A stretch of DNA of 64,000 nt. Source: Maribacter sp. Its GTDB lineage: Bacteria > Bacteroidota > Bacteroidia > Flavobacteriales > Flavobacteriaceae. Of the stretch, positions 56,897-64,000 are shown piece by piece. Under the pieces are notes generated by a model. It did not search any database. It had not been told where the DNA came from and was given only the letters and a program-made list of their open reading frames with translations. Positions within the stretch are counted from its first letter, which is position 1. Each line of letters begins with the position of its first letter. The stretch is taken from contig DRFI01000025.1 in assembly GCA_011050675.1 (NCBI GenBank), positions 1-64,000 on the forward strand, read 5' to 3'. A program made the translations under genes and the position numbers.

Positions 56897-58432
56897 ATGA
56901 ATAATTTTCTTTTTGTTTCCGCAGAGAATGATGCCATTCCAGATTGTAAAGCTGGTGGAATGGGAGATGTTGTTAGAGATGTGCCTAGGGAAATATCAAA
57001 ACGAGGAGATAAAGTTCACGTTGTTGTGCCCGCTTACTCTAGATTGCATAAAAATGGAATCTTTAAAACTAAACTTGAATTTAGTCTTAGGGGTATGCCG
57101 TACACTGCAGACTTGTATGAAGTAATCCCTAAAAGAGTTGATAAGAATATTACGCATTATGTTATTCATCATCCTGAAATAATAGAAGGCGGTATCGCCC
57201 ATATTTATCACGATGACCCAACAGAACCTTTTTTTAATGATTTTGTCAAGTTTGTAATTTTCTGTACAGCTACGGCAGAGGCAATTAAAATTGGTGCATT
57301 TGGCGATTTAGATATTGTGCATATGCACGATTGGCATTCTGCGGCACTATTGTTTATAAAGACATATCATCCCAATTATAAGGATTTGAAAAAGATGCGA
57401 TATGTATATACCATACATAATTTAGCTATACAGGGTATACGTCCTTTTTATAATAATTATGCTTCAATAAACAATTGGTTTCCAGAGGTGCAATTGGATC
57501 ATAAAGCTTTGATGGATTCTAGATATCAAGATTGTATAAATCTAATGGCAGTTGGTATACGTCTAGCAGATGCGGTACATACCGTTTCTCCATCCTACAA
57601 AGAAGATGTTCTTTTACCAAGTAGAAGACCAGAATTTATAGGAGGTGAAAGTTTAGAGGACGATTTGTTGAAAGCAAATAATGAAGGACGACTTTTCGGT
57701 ATTTTAAATGCCAGTAATTATGGTAATATAAGAGTAGCAGAAAAAGGTTTCTTGTATAGAAATACCGTAAAAGCACTCTTTGGATGGCTTCAAGATACTT
57801 CAAAGAAATACAAGGCGGATTTTCTGGCTCATACAGGTGAGAAAATTATGCAATATGTGGGTAATAGACCAAAATTTATTGTGTCTAGCGTAGCACGATT
57901 AACCGAACAAAAGTTTTACTTTTTAAAACGTTCGCCAGAAGCTTTTGAAAAAATGCTGGCTAGGTTAAAGGAGGTAGATGGAATATTTATATTATTAGGA
58001 ACAGGTGATCCTGATTATGAGGAATTTTTTCGACACATGAGTTACCATCACAATAATTTTGTTTTTACTAACGGACAATCAGAAGATTTAATAGATTCTA
58101 TGTACCTAGAAACAGACTTGTATTTTATGCCTAGTTTATTTGAACCTTGTGGTATAAGTCAGATGCTGGCGATGAGAAATGGTAATCCATGTTTAGTTCA
58201 TCATACAGGTGGATTAAAAGATACTGTTAAGCATATGAAAACAGGCTTTGCTTTTAGTGGAGAAACATATGATGAACAAATTAATAATATGGTAAAGAGT
58301 TTTGATGAGGCACTTACCATTTGGGAGCATGATAAAGTCACTTGGAAAAAGATTAAAGCGAATGCAAAAAAGGCCCGTTTTACCTGGGAAAAATCTTTAG
58401 ATGAATATTACAAGTCACTATATCTGTTGTAA
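56897..58432 (+). CDS. Glycogen/starch synthase family glycosyltransferase (GT5-type)
   Basis: 511 residues. The ADP-glucose binding loop is K18-A-G-G-M-G-D-V, preceded by FVSAEND. Other GT5 landmarks are MHDWHSAALLFIKTYHP (about 148-164) and the C-terminal domain with SSVARLTEQKF, then LFEPCGISQMLAMRNGNPCLVHHTGGLKDTV. It would extend alpha-1,4-glucan from ADP-glucose. No glgC, glgB or glgP is adjacent. The interdomain region is longer than in GlgA, so the exact donor is not certain. Confidence 0.88.
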   Translation: MNNFLFVSAENDAIPDCKAGGMGDVVRDVPREISKRGDKVHVVVPAYSRLHKNGIFKTKLEFSLRGMPYTADLYEVIPKRVDKNITHYVIHHPEIIEGGIAHIYHDDPTEPFFNDFVKFVIFCTATAEAIKIGAFGDLDIVHMHDWHSAALLFIKTYHPNYKDLKKMRYVYTIHNLAIQGIRPFYNNYASINNWFPEVQLDHKALMDSRYQDCINLMAVGIRLADAVHTVSPSYKEDVLLPSRRPEFIGGESLEDDLLKANNEGRLFGILNASNYGNIRVAEKGFLYRNTVKALFGWLQDTSKKYKADFLAHTGEKIMQYVGNRPKFIVSSVARLTEQKFYFLKRSPEAFEKMLARLKEVDGIFILLGTGDPDYEEFFRHMSYHHNNFVFTNGQSEDLIDSMYLETDLYFMPSLFEPCGISQMLAMRNGNPCLVHHTGGLKDTVKHMKTGFAFSGETYDEQINNMVKSFDEALTIWEHDKVTWKKIKANAKKARFTWEKSLDEYYKSLYLL

Positions 58433-58486
58433 AGAATGTAATTCATAGAACTTATTGTTAATTTTACCCCAAACAGAATTTTGAAA

Positions 58487-58517
58487 TTGTTAAAACAATC
58501 CTGTTTTGTTAACTTTA
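58487..58517 (+). promoter_or_regulatory. Candidate promoter of gltA
   Basis: TTG (58487-58489), 20 bases, then TAACTTTA (58510-58517), one mismatch from TAnnTTTG. It is about 30 bases upstream of the gltA ATG. Confidence 0.6.
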
Positions 58518-58547
58518 CGAGTAGTATTTAAAACGTAAAAATTAAAA

Positions 58548-59834
58548 ATGTCAGATAAAGCTATTTTAGAATATAATGGTGAAAAATACGAGTTTCCAGT
58601 AATTAGGGGGACCGAAGATGAACTTGCAATTGATATCAAATCTTTGCGTTCAGCAACCAAAGGAATTATAACCATTGATCCGGGTTTTAAAAATACGGGA
58701 TCTTGTGAAAGTGCTATTACATTTTTAGATGGCGAGAAAGGAATTTTACGTTACAGAGGTTATTCAATTGAGGAATTAGCGGAAAAAGCGGATTTCTTAG
58801 AAGTAGCTTATTTATTGATTTTCGGAAATTTGCCTAACGATATTGAACTTGCAAAATTTCATAAGGACATTAAAGATGAGTCTCATGTAGATGAAGAGAT
58901 GAAAAAGATTTTGGATGGTTTTCCAAAGTCTGCACATCCAATGGGAGTATTGTCTTCTTTAACAAGTGCATTAATAGCATTTAATCCTTCTACGGTAGAT
59001 GTCGGTTCTGATGAGGCTATGTACCATGCAATTGTACGTATTCTTGCAAAATTCCCAGTTCTTGTAGCTTGGACTTTACGTAAGAAGAAAGGTCTTCCAT
59101 TAGATTACGGTGATGATAGTTTAGGGTATGTAGAGAACATTCATAAAATGATGTTTAAGCGTCCTAATCAAGATTATAAGAAGAACAAGGTGGTTATAGA
59201 TGCTTTGGATAAATTACTTATTCTACATGCTGACCATGAACAAAATTGTTCTACAAGTACAGTGCGTATAGTAGGTTCTTCTCACGCTGGTTTATTTGCT
59301 TCGTTATCTGCAGGTATTTCTGCACTTTGGGGTCCACTACATGGTGGTGCAAACCAAGCTGTATTAGAGATGCTTGAGGCTATTGAAGCTGATGGTGGTG
59401 ATACTAAAAAATATATGGCAAAAGCAAAAGATAAATCTGATCCCTTCAGGTTAATGGGCTTTGGTCATAGAGTTTATAAAAACTTTGATCCACGTGCTAA
59501 AATAATTAAAAAAGCTGCTGATGAAGTATTGGCAGATTTAGGTATAGATGATCCAATTCTTGAAATCGCTAAAGGTTTAGAAAAAGAGGCATTGGAAGAC
59601 CCATACTTCGTTGATAGAAAATTATATCCTAACGTAGATTTCTACTCTGGGATTATTTATAGAGCTTTAGGTATACCAACAGAAATGTTTACGGTTATGT
59701 TCGCTTTAGGAAGATTACCAGGATGGATCGCACAGTGGAGAGAAATGAGATTGAACGGCGAACCTATAGGTAGACCAAGACAAGTTTATATTGGTGAGAA
59801 ATTAAGATCTTTTGTCGAACTTGACAATAGGTAG
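58548..59834 (+). CDS. gltA: Citrate synthase
   Basis: 428 residues, hexameric type II. It begins MSDKAILEYNGEKYEFPVIRG; the catalytic region includes LHADHEQNCSTSTVRIVGSSH, GPLHGGANQAV and MGFGHRVYKNFDPRAKI, and ends with QWREMRLNGEPIGRPRQVYIG. First step of the citric acid cycle. Own promoter and terminator. Confidence 0.97.
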   Translation: MSDKAILEYNGEKYEFPVIRGTEDELAIDIKSLRSATKGIITIDPGFKNTGSCESAITFLDGEKGILRYRGYSIEELAEKADFLEVAYLLIFGNLPNDIELAKFHKDIKDESHVDEEMKKILDGFPKSAHPMGVLSSLTSALIAFNPSTVDVGSDEAMYHAIVRILAKFPVLVAWTLRKKKGLPLDYGDDSLGYVENIHKMMFKRPNQDYKKNKVVIDALDKLLILHADHEQNCSTSTVRIVGSSHAGLFASLSAGISALWGPLHGGANQAVLEMLEAIEADGGDTKKYMAKAKDKSDPFRLMGFGHRVYKNFDPRAKIIKKAADEVLADLGIDDPILEIAKGLEKEALEDPYFVDRKLYPNVDFYSGIIYRALGIPTEMFTVMFALGRLPGWIAQWREMRLNGEPIGRPRQVYIGEKLRSFVELDNR

Positions 59835-59858
59835 ATTGCTACCGATAATAAAAAAAAC

Positions 59859-59894
59859 AAAAAGCTCTTTTAAATTTTAAAGGAGCTTTTTTTT
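59859..59894 (+). terminator. Terminator after gltA
   Basis: AAAAAGCTC pairs with GAGCTTTTT, with an inner TTTTAA/TTAAAG extension, and is followed by a T-run. Confidence 0.9.
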
Positions 59895-59928
59895 ATGCCA
59901 TTTTTTTAAATCATATATACAAAGACAT

Positions 59929-60843
59929 ATGTTGCAATTAAATATTAATGATGAGATTTCACAGTTAAAGGCGGTTGTTTTGGGTATAGCTAGAAGTTCT
60001 GGACCAACGCCAACAATAGAAGAAGCCTATGATCCAAAATCTCTAGAACATATTAAGGCGGGTACATATCCATTGGAAAGTGATATGGTCGCTGAAATGG
60101 ATGCGTTTAGAATGGTATTTGAGAAGTACGATGTTAAGGTCTTTAGACCTGAGGTTCTTGAAAATTGTAATCAAATATTTACAAGAGATATAGCCTTTGT
60201 AATTGAGGATAAATTAATTAAGGCGAATATTCTACCTGACCGGGAGCAAGAGGTTGAGGCAATTTTACATGTTCTCGATAAAATTGATGATGATAATATT
60301 CTACAACCACCAGCAAATGTACATGTAGAAGGTGGCGATGTTATGCCATGGAACGATTATATTTTTGTTGGAACTTATACTGCACCAGATTACTCATCCT
60401 ATATAACTGCGCGAACAAATAAAGCTGCCGTAGAATATTTAACGAAACAGTTTCCTCATAAAAAAGTGAAATCTTTCGAATTAAGAAAATCTAATACTGT
60501 TGCTCAAGATAATGCTTTGCACTTAGATTGTTGTTTTCAGCCTTTGGGTAAAGGAAAAGCCATCTTACACAAGAATGGATTTTTGGTAGAAGAAGAATAC
60601 CAATGGTTAGTAGATTTTTTTGGAAAGGAAAATGTTTTTGAAATAGATGCACAAGAAATGTATCATATGTTCAGTAATGTGTTTTCTATATCACCAAATG
60701 TAGTGGTTTCTGAACGTAATTTTACACGCCTTAATAATTGGTTGCGTGATCAAGGTTTTACCGTAGAGGAAATTCCTTATGCTGAAATTTCAAAGCAAGA
60801 AGGACTATTGCGTTGTAGTACATTACCATTAATAAGAGCATAA
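59929..60843 (+). CDS. Dimethylarginine dimethylaminohydrolase / amidinotransferase family protein
   Basis: 304 residues with the guanidino-group-modifying fold. Visible landmarks are FTRDIAFVIEDKLI (about 85-98), HVEGGDVMPW near 135 with the acidic residue, the LHLDCCFQPLG His segment near 202, and the C-terminal nucleophile Cys in EGLLRCSTLPLIR. Members act on arginine derivatives and form citrulline or related products. The exact substrate cannot be told. It is followed after 43 bases by a second member of the same fold. Confidence 0.85.
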   Translation: MLQLNINDEISQLKAVVLGIARSSGPTPTIEEAYDPKSLEHIKAGTYPLESDMVAEMDAFRMVFEKYDVKVFRPEVLENCNQIFTRDIAFVIEDKLIKANILPDREQEVEAILHVLDKIDDDNILQPPANVHVEGGDVMPWNDYIFVGTYTAPDYSSYITARTNKAAVEYLTKQFPHKKVKSFELRKSNTVAQDNALHLDCCFQPLGKGKAILHKNGFLVEEEYQWLVDFFGKENVFEIDAQEMYHMFSNVFSISPNVVVSERNFTRLNNWLRDQGFTVEEIPYAEISKQEGLLRCSTLPLIRA

Positions 60844-60886
60844 GTTTAAATAAAATAGATAAGAGAAATTTAATTAGTACCCCTAT

Positions 60887-61816
60887 ATGCAAATAACAAA
60901 TACAATACTCATGATTCGCCCTGTGTCGTTTAGAATGAACGAACAGACTGCTGTCAATAACTACTTTATGGAAGATATTGATATGAAGAATCAAGAAATT
61001 AATTTGAAAGCTCAAGAAGAGTTTGATGCTTTTGTATCCTTATTAAAGAGCAAAGGAGTTAGCGTTATAGTTGTTGAAGACACAAAAAAACCTGATACTC
61101 CAGATAGTATTTTTCCTAATAATTGGGTTTCATTTCATTCAAATGGAACAGTAGGTATTTACCCAATGTTCGCGGAAAATAGAAGAAATGAACGCAGAGA
61201 AGATATCTTGGAAACTCTTGAAGAGAACGGTTTTAAAATTAATGATGTCATAGATTATACTTCTGCAGAAGATGAAGGATTGTATCTTGAAGGTACTGGG
61301 AGTATTTTAATAGACCGAGTAAATAAAAAAGCATATTGTGCGCTTTCTGAACGTGCAAATGAAGATTTGTTTATTGAGTTTTGTGAAGATTTTGATTTCT
61401 TTCCAGTGATTTTTACTGCAAATCAATCTGTTGATGGTAAAAGACTTCCTATTTATCATACGAATGTAATGATGGCTTTGGCTGAGAATTTTGTGGTAAT
61501 ATGTTCAGCTTCCATAGATGATAAAAAGGAAAGAAAAAATGTTTTAGACCATCTTAAAAAAGATGGAAAAGAAGTGATTACTATTACCGAAGGTCAAATG
61601 CATCACTTTGCGGGTAATATGTTACAAGTTTTAGGAGCTGATGATAAAAGATATATGGTTATGAGTTCGGCGGCTTACCATAGTTTGCGACCAGAACAAA
61701 TAGCTCAAATTGAAAATCACTGCGCTATTCTACATAGTTCGTTACATACTATTGAAACCTGCGGTGGAGGTAGTGCTCGCTGCATGATGGCAGAAGTGTT
61801 TCTTTCAAAGAACTAA
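60887..61816 (+). CDS. ctlX: Citrulline utilization hydrolase CtlX-like
   Basis: 309 residues, same guanidino-modifying superfamily but a distinct branch. It begins QITNTILMIRPVSFRMNEQT; the region IFPNNWVSFHSNGTVGIYPM (about 80-99) and the C-terminal catalytic CGGGSARCMMAEVF fit CtlX proteins. Related enzymes hydrolyse citrulline to ornithine. Together with the preceding gene it could form a two-step path from an arginine derivative through citrulline to ornithine; this path is inferred. Confidence 0.82.
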   Translation: MQITNTILMIRPVSFRMNEQTAVNNYFMEDIDMKNQEINLKAQEEFDAFVSLLKSKGVSVIVVEDTKKPDTPDSIFPNNWVSFHSNGTVGIYPMFAENRRNERREDILETLEENGFKINDVIDYTSAEDEGLYLEGTGSILIDRVNKKAYCALSERANEDLFIEFCEDFDFFPVIFTANQSVDGKRLPIYHTNVMMALAENFVVICSASIDDKKERKNVLDHLKKDGKEVITITEGQMHHFAGNMLQVLGADDKRYMVMSSAAYHSLRPEQIAQIENHCAILHSSLHTIETCGGGSARCMMAEVFLSKN

Positions 61817-61919
61817 TACCTTTAGGTAACTTACCGTACTTATAAATTTTAATGGGTTAAAAAAGTCTTAAGCTTTTATTATCTTCATAGATATCAGATT
61901 CTGAATTTTGATAAACTCT

Positions 61920-62531
61920 ATGAAAATAAGACCCATTTATATTTTTCTAATACTAGCTGTTGTTGGAGTAGTACTTGTATTCGCAAATACTCCCAAAATA
62001 TCAAACTATAAAACTTTTGATAATCAGGAGTTGGCGCAACAAAACCCTGACGAATCTTACGAGAAAATGATGGACGTTCTTACCCACCAGCGTTGTATGA
62101 ACTGTCACCCTAATGATAATATACCAAAACAAGGCGATGATAGGCATCCGCATTATTTCGGTATGGCTCGAGGTGAAGATGACAAAGGGTTTGAGGCAAC
62201 AAGTTGTAATACATGTCATCAATCATTAAATAATTCAAATTCGGGCGTTCCAGGAGCTCCACATTGGTCATTAGCTCCAGCTTCAATGGGTTGGGAAGGA
62301 CTTTCTAGAGCTCAAATAGCAGAACGTTTACTCGATAAAATTACCAATGGCAATAGAAGTCATAATGAACTTATTAAACACATGACCGAAGATGATTTGG
62401 TGCTTTGGGCCTGGGAGCCCGGTGTTGATGCAGATGGTAATCAACGAACAATTCCTCCGGTATCTAAAAAGGAATTTAAAAAAGCCGTTGAAAACTGGTT
62501 TGCCAATGGAGCAATAATCCCTACTAAATAG
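61920..62531 (+). CDS. Membrane-anchored di-heme cytochrome c
   Basis: 203 residues from ATG 61920; an in-frame TTG at 61908 is less likely. An N-terminal membrane segment (IYIFLILAVVGVVLVFA) anchors or exports it. Two heme motifs follow, CMNCH at 59-63 and CNTCH at 96-100. Conserved-looking GAPHWSLAPASMGWEG and ENWFANGAIIP follow. It precedes the iron-sulfur and molybdenum subunits by 9 bases, which indicates that it carries their electrons to the respiratory chain. Confidence 0.88.
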   Translation: MKIRPIYIFLILAVVGVVLVFANTPKISNYKTFDNQELAQQNPDESYEKMMDVLTHQRCMNCHPNDNIPKQGDDRHPHYFGMARGEDDKGFEATSCNTCHQSLNNSNSGVPGAPHWSLAPASMGWEGLSRAQIAERLLDKITNGNRSHNELIKHMTEDDLVLWAWEPGVDADGNQRTIPPVSKKEFKKAVENWFANGAIIPTK

Positions 62532-62540
62532 TAAGATTTT

Positions 62541-63032
62541 ATGGAAATTTCACTGACAATAAACGGTATGATTAAAACCGTTAATGTAGAAGACGAGAAT
62601 ACACCACTACTTTGGATTGTAAGAGATTTATTAGACCTTAAAGGAACTAAATTTGGTTGTGGTAAAGCGGCTTGTGGCGCATGTACTTTACATGTAGATG
62701 ACGAGGCAGTTCGTTCTTGCTCTTACCCTGTCAAATTTGCTGAAGGGAAAAAGGTGACTACAATTGAAGGTTTGGGAGATAGAGAGAATCCGCATCCTGT
62801 GCAACAAGCTTGGATTGAAGAAATTGTGCCTCAATGTGGATACTGTCAACCTGGGTTTATGATGGCAACGGCTGCGCTCTTAAAGAAAGTGCCTCATCCA
62901 ACTGATGAGGATATTGATAACAATATTATTAATGTTTGCCGTTGTGGAACGTATTATAGAATGCGTAAAGCAATACATAAGGCGGCAAAATTACAAGCTG
63001 AGATGAGTACGAACGAGTCTAAAGAAATATAG
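62541..63032 (+). CDS. 2Fe-2S subunit of a molybdenum hydroxylase (IorA/CoxS type)
   Basis: 163 residues. The plant-type cluster is held by C40, C45, C48 and C60 (KFGCGKAACGACTLHV). The second cluster is held by C99, C102, C133 and C135 (PQCGYCQPGFMM and NVCRCGTYYRMR). It belongs to the isoquinoline 1-oxidoreductase/aldehyde dehydrogenase small-subunit family and passes electrons from the molybdenum site. The next gene starts 3 bases after its stop. Confidence 0.93.
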   Translation: MEISLTINGMIKTVNVEDENTPLLWIVRDLLDLKGTKFGCGKAACGACTLHVDDEAVRSCSYPVKFAEGKKVTTIEGLGDRENPHPVQQAWIEEIVPQCGYCQPGFMMATAALLKKVPHPTDEDIDNNIINVCRCGTYYRMRKAIHKAAKLQAEMSTNESKEI

Positions 63033-63035
63033 TTG

Positions 63036-64000
63036 ATGGCTGATAATAGTAGTGGAGCTAAAAAAGTTTCTAGACGTAAATTTTTAGTAAGAGGTGGTAT
63101 GGGTACTATTGGTATAGTAGCCATTGGGACATATATTTTTCGCAATTCTATTCGTCGAGAAATTTTGGGTACGGTCAACTCTTTGGAATTACCGTATACA
63201 GATAATACCGATAAACCTATGGTTTGGTTTGAGGTGACTTCTGAAAACAACATAGTGTTGCATTCTCCAAAAATGGAAATGGGGCAAGGAACTTTTACTG
63301 GTATTGCTCAAATGGCTGCAGATGAACTTTCTGTATCAATGAAACAAATTCAAGTAATACATGCAGCTTCTTCAACAGGTAATGTTGATAGTTTTGCAAC
63401 GGGTGGTAGTACTTCTATATCTGGATTATGGCAACCACTTAGAGAGCTTTCTGCAATGCTACGAATGATGCTTTTAAAAGAAGCTTCGCAGAAATTGAAT
63501 ATTGATGTAGATCGACTTGTAATTGAAGATGGAGTTATTTCCGGTAACGGAAAATCCTTGACGTATGCGCAAGTAGCAGAAGGGGTAGAGAACTGGGAAG
63601 TGCCTGATGCTCCTGTATTAAAAAGCTTGAAAGAGTACAAATATGTTGGTAAGCCAATTGCTAGAGTAGATTTAGATGCTAAGGTTTTTGGAGATCCTAT
63701 TTTTGGGATGGATGCTCAAATGCCAGATATGCTCTATGGCGCAGTTGTTAGACCCACCAAAATAGGATCAACTTTCGTAAGTGCAGATATTGCCATTGCA
63801 GAAAATATGCCTGGTGTTGTAAAAATTGTGATTGAAGAAGATTTTGTTGGTGTCGTGGCAAATTCTATGCTTGAAGCGGAAAATGCAAAGAACGCTATAA
63901 ATGTCACTTGGGAAAGCTATAAAGATTTAAATACCGAAGCAATCACAAAAATTATTACGGTAGGTAATGGTAAATCTACTATCATTCAAAAGAATGGTGA
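63036..64000 (+). CDS. Molybdopterin-binding subunit of molybdenum hydroxylase (IorB type), partial
   Basis: Open from ATG 63036 to the end of the window, so the C-terminus is missing (about 321 residues seen; the family is usually above 700). The N-terminus has a twin-arginine export motif, SRRKFLVRGG, followed by a hydrophobic stretch, so the folded cofactor-loaded enzyme goes to the periplasm. The family segment PKMEMGQGTFTGIAQMAADEL (about 84-104) and TGGSTSISG near 131 contact the cofactor. With the cytochrome and 2Fe-2S genes it forms one operon. The substrate, an aldehyde or N-heterocycle, is unknown. Confidence 0.92.
   Translation, partial: MADNSSGAKKVSRRKFLVRGGMGTIGIVAIGTYIFRNSIRREILGTVNSLELPYTDNTDKPMVWFEVTSENNIVLHSPKMEMGQGTFTGIAQMAADELSVSMKQIQVIHAASSTGNVDSFATGGSTSISGLWQPLRELSAMLRMMLLKEASQKLNIDVDRLVIEDGVISGNGKSLTYAQVAEGVENWEVPDAPVLKSLKEYKYVGKPIARVDLDAKVFGDPIFGMDAQMPDMLYGAVVRPTKIGSTFVSADIAIAENMPGVVKIVIEEDFVGVVANSMLEAENAKNAINVTWESYKDLNTEAITKIITVGNGKSTIIQKNG

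Overview
The window looks like a chromosomal segment of a marine member of the Flavobacteriaceae (Bacteroidota), of the Maribacter/Zobellia/Cellulophaga kind. This rests on low GC and A-rich translation starts. It also rests on promoters of the Bacteroidota type (TTTG, 19 bases, TAnnTTTG upstream of rpsL), type IX secretion genes with a type B sorting domain, a SusC/SusD pair, DUF6090, DUF5723 and PorP/SprF proteins, and a zinc-free L36. The genus is a guess; the family is fairly secure.

Layout. (1) Bases 1-8480 are an accessory region. Single genes, nearly all on the minus strand, are separated by palindrome-rich spacers: a dead DUF6090 membrane protein, a broken secreted protein, an M50-like membrane protease, two penicillin-binding-protein-like serine hydrolases, a DUF7832 protein and a KAP-type NTPase. 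Several of these genes are bracketed by imperfect inverted repeats sharing a CGTTGTA/CGTTATA-like core. The clearest pair encloses the KAP gene. The block reads like a row of exchangeable one-gene units and is the most unusual part of the window. (2) 8497-9659: an atypical short-chain dehydrogenase and a cupin. (3) 9730-15712: a three-gene type IX module (adhesin-like protein with type B sorting domain, PorP/SprF, OmpA/PD40 protein). (4) 15964-26503: core genes (Mpl-like ligase, RadC, polysaccharide-deacetylase-like protein, YjjG-like HAD, DUF5723, RarA, rhomboid, RlmB). (5) 26571-36661: a SusC/SusD/lipoprotein operon followed by a large FG-GAP/UnbV lipoprotein and a secreted protein. (6) 37063-54158: the str, S10, spc and alpha ribosomal operons fused into one uninterrupted run of 32 genes, rpsL to rplQ, closed by a strong terminator. 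The gaps before rplC, rpsD and rplQ hold possible RNA regulatory structures. (7) 54253-59834: carA, eno, a GT5-type starch/glycogen synthase and gltA. (8) 59929-61816: two tandem guanidine/citrulline hydrolases. (9) 61920-64000: a di-heme cytochrome c, a 2Fe-2S subunit and a Tat-exported molybdopterin subunit that runs off the end; together these form a periplasmic molybdenum hydroxylase with its electron outlet.

No rRNA, tRNA, CRISPR array, intact transposase, integrase or phage gene was seen.
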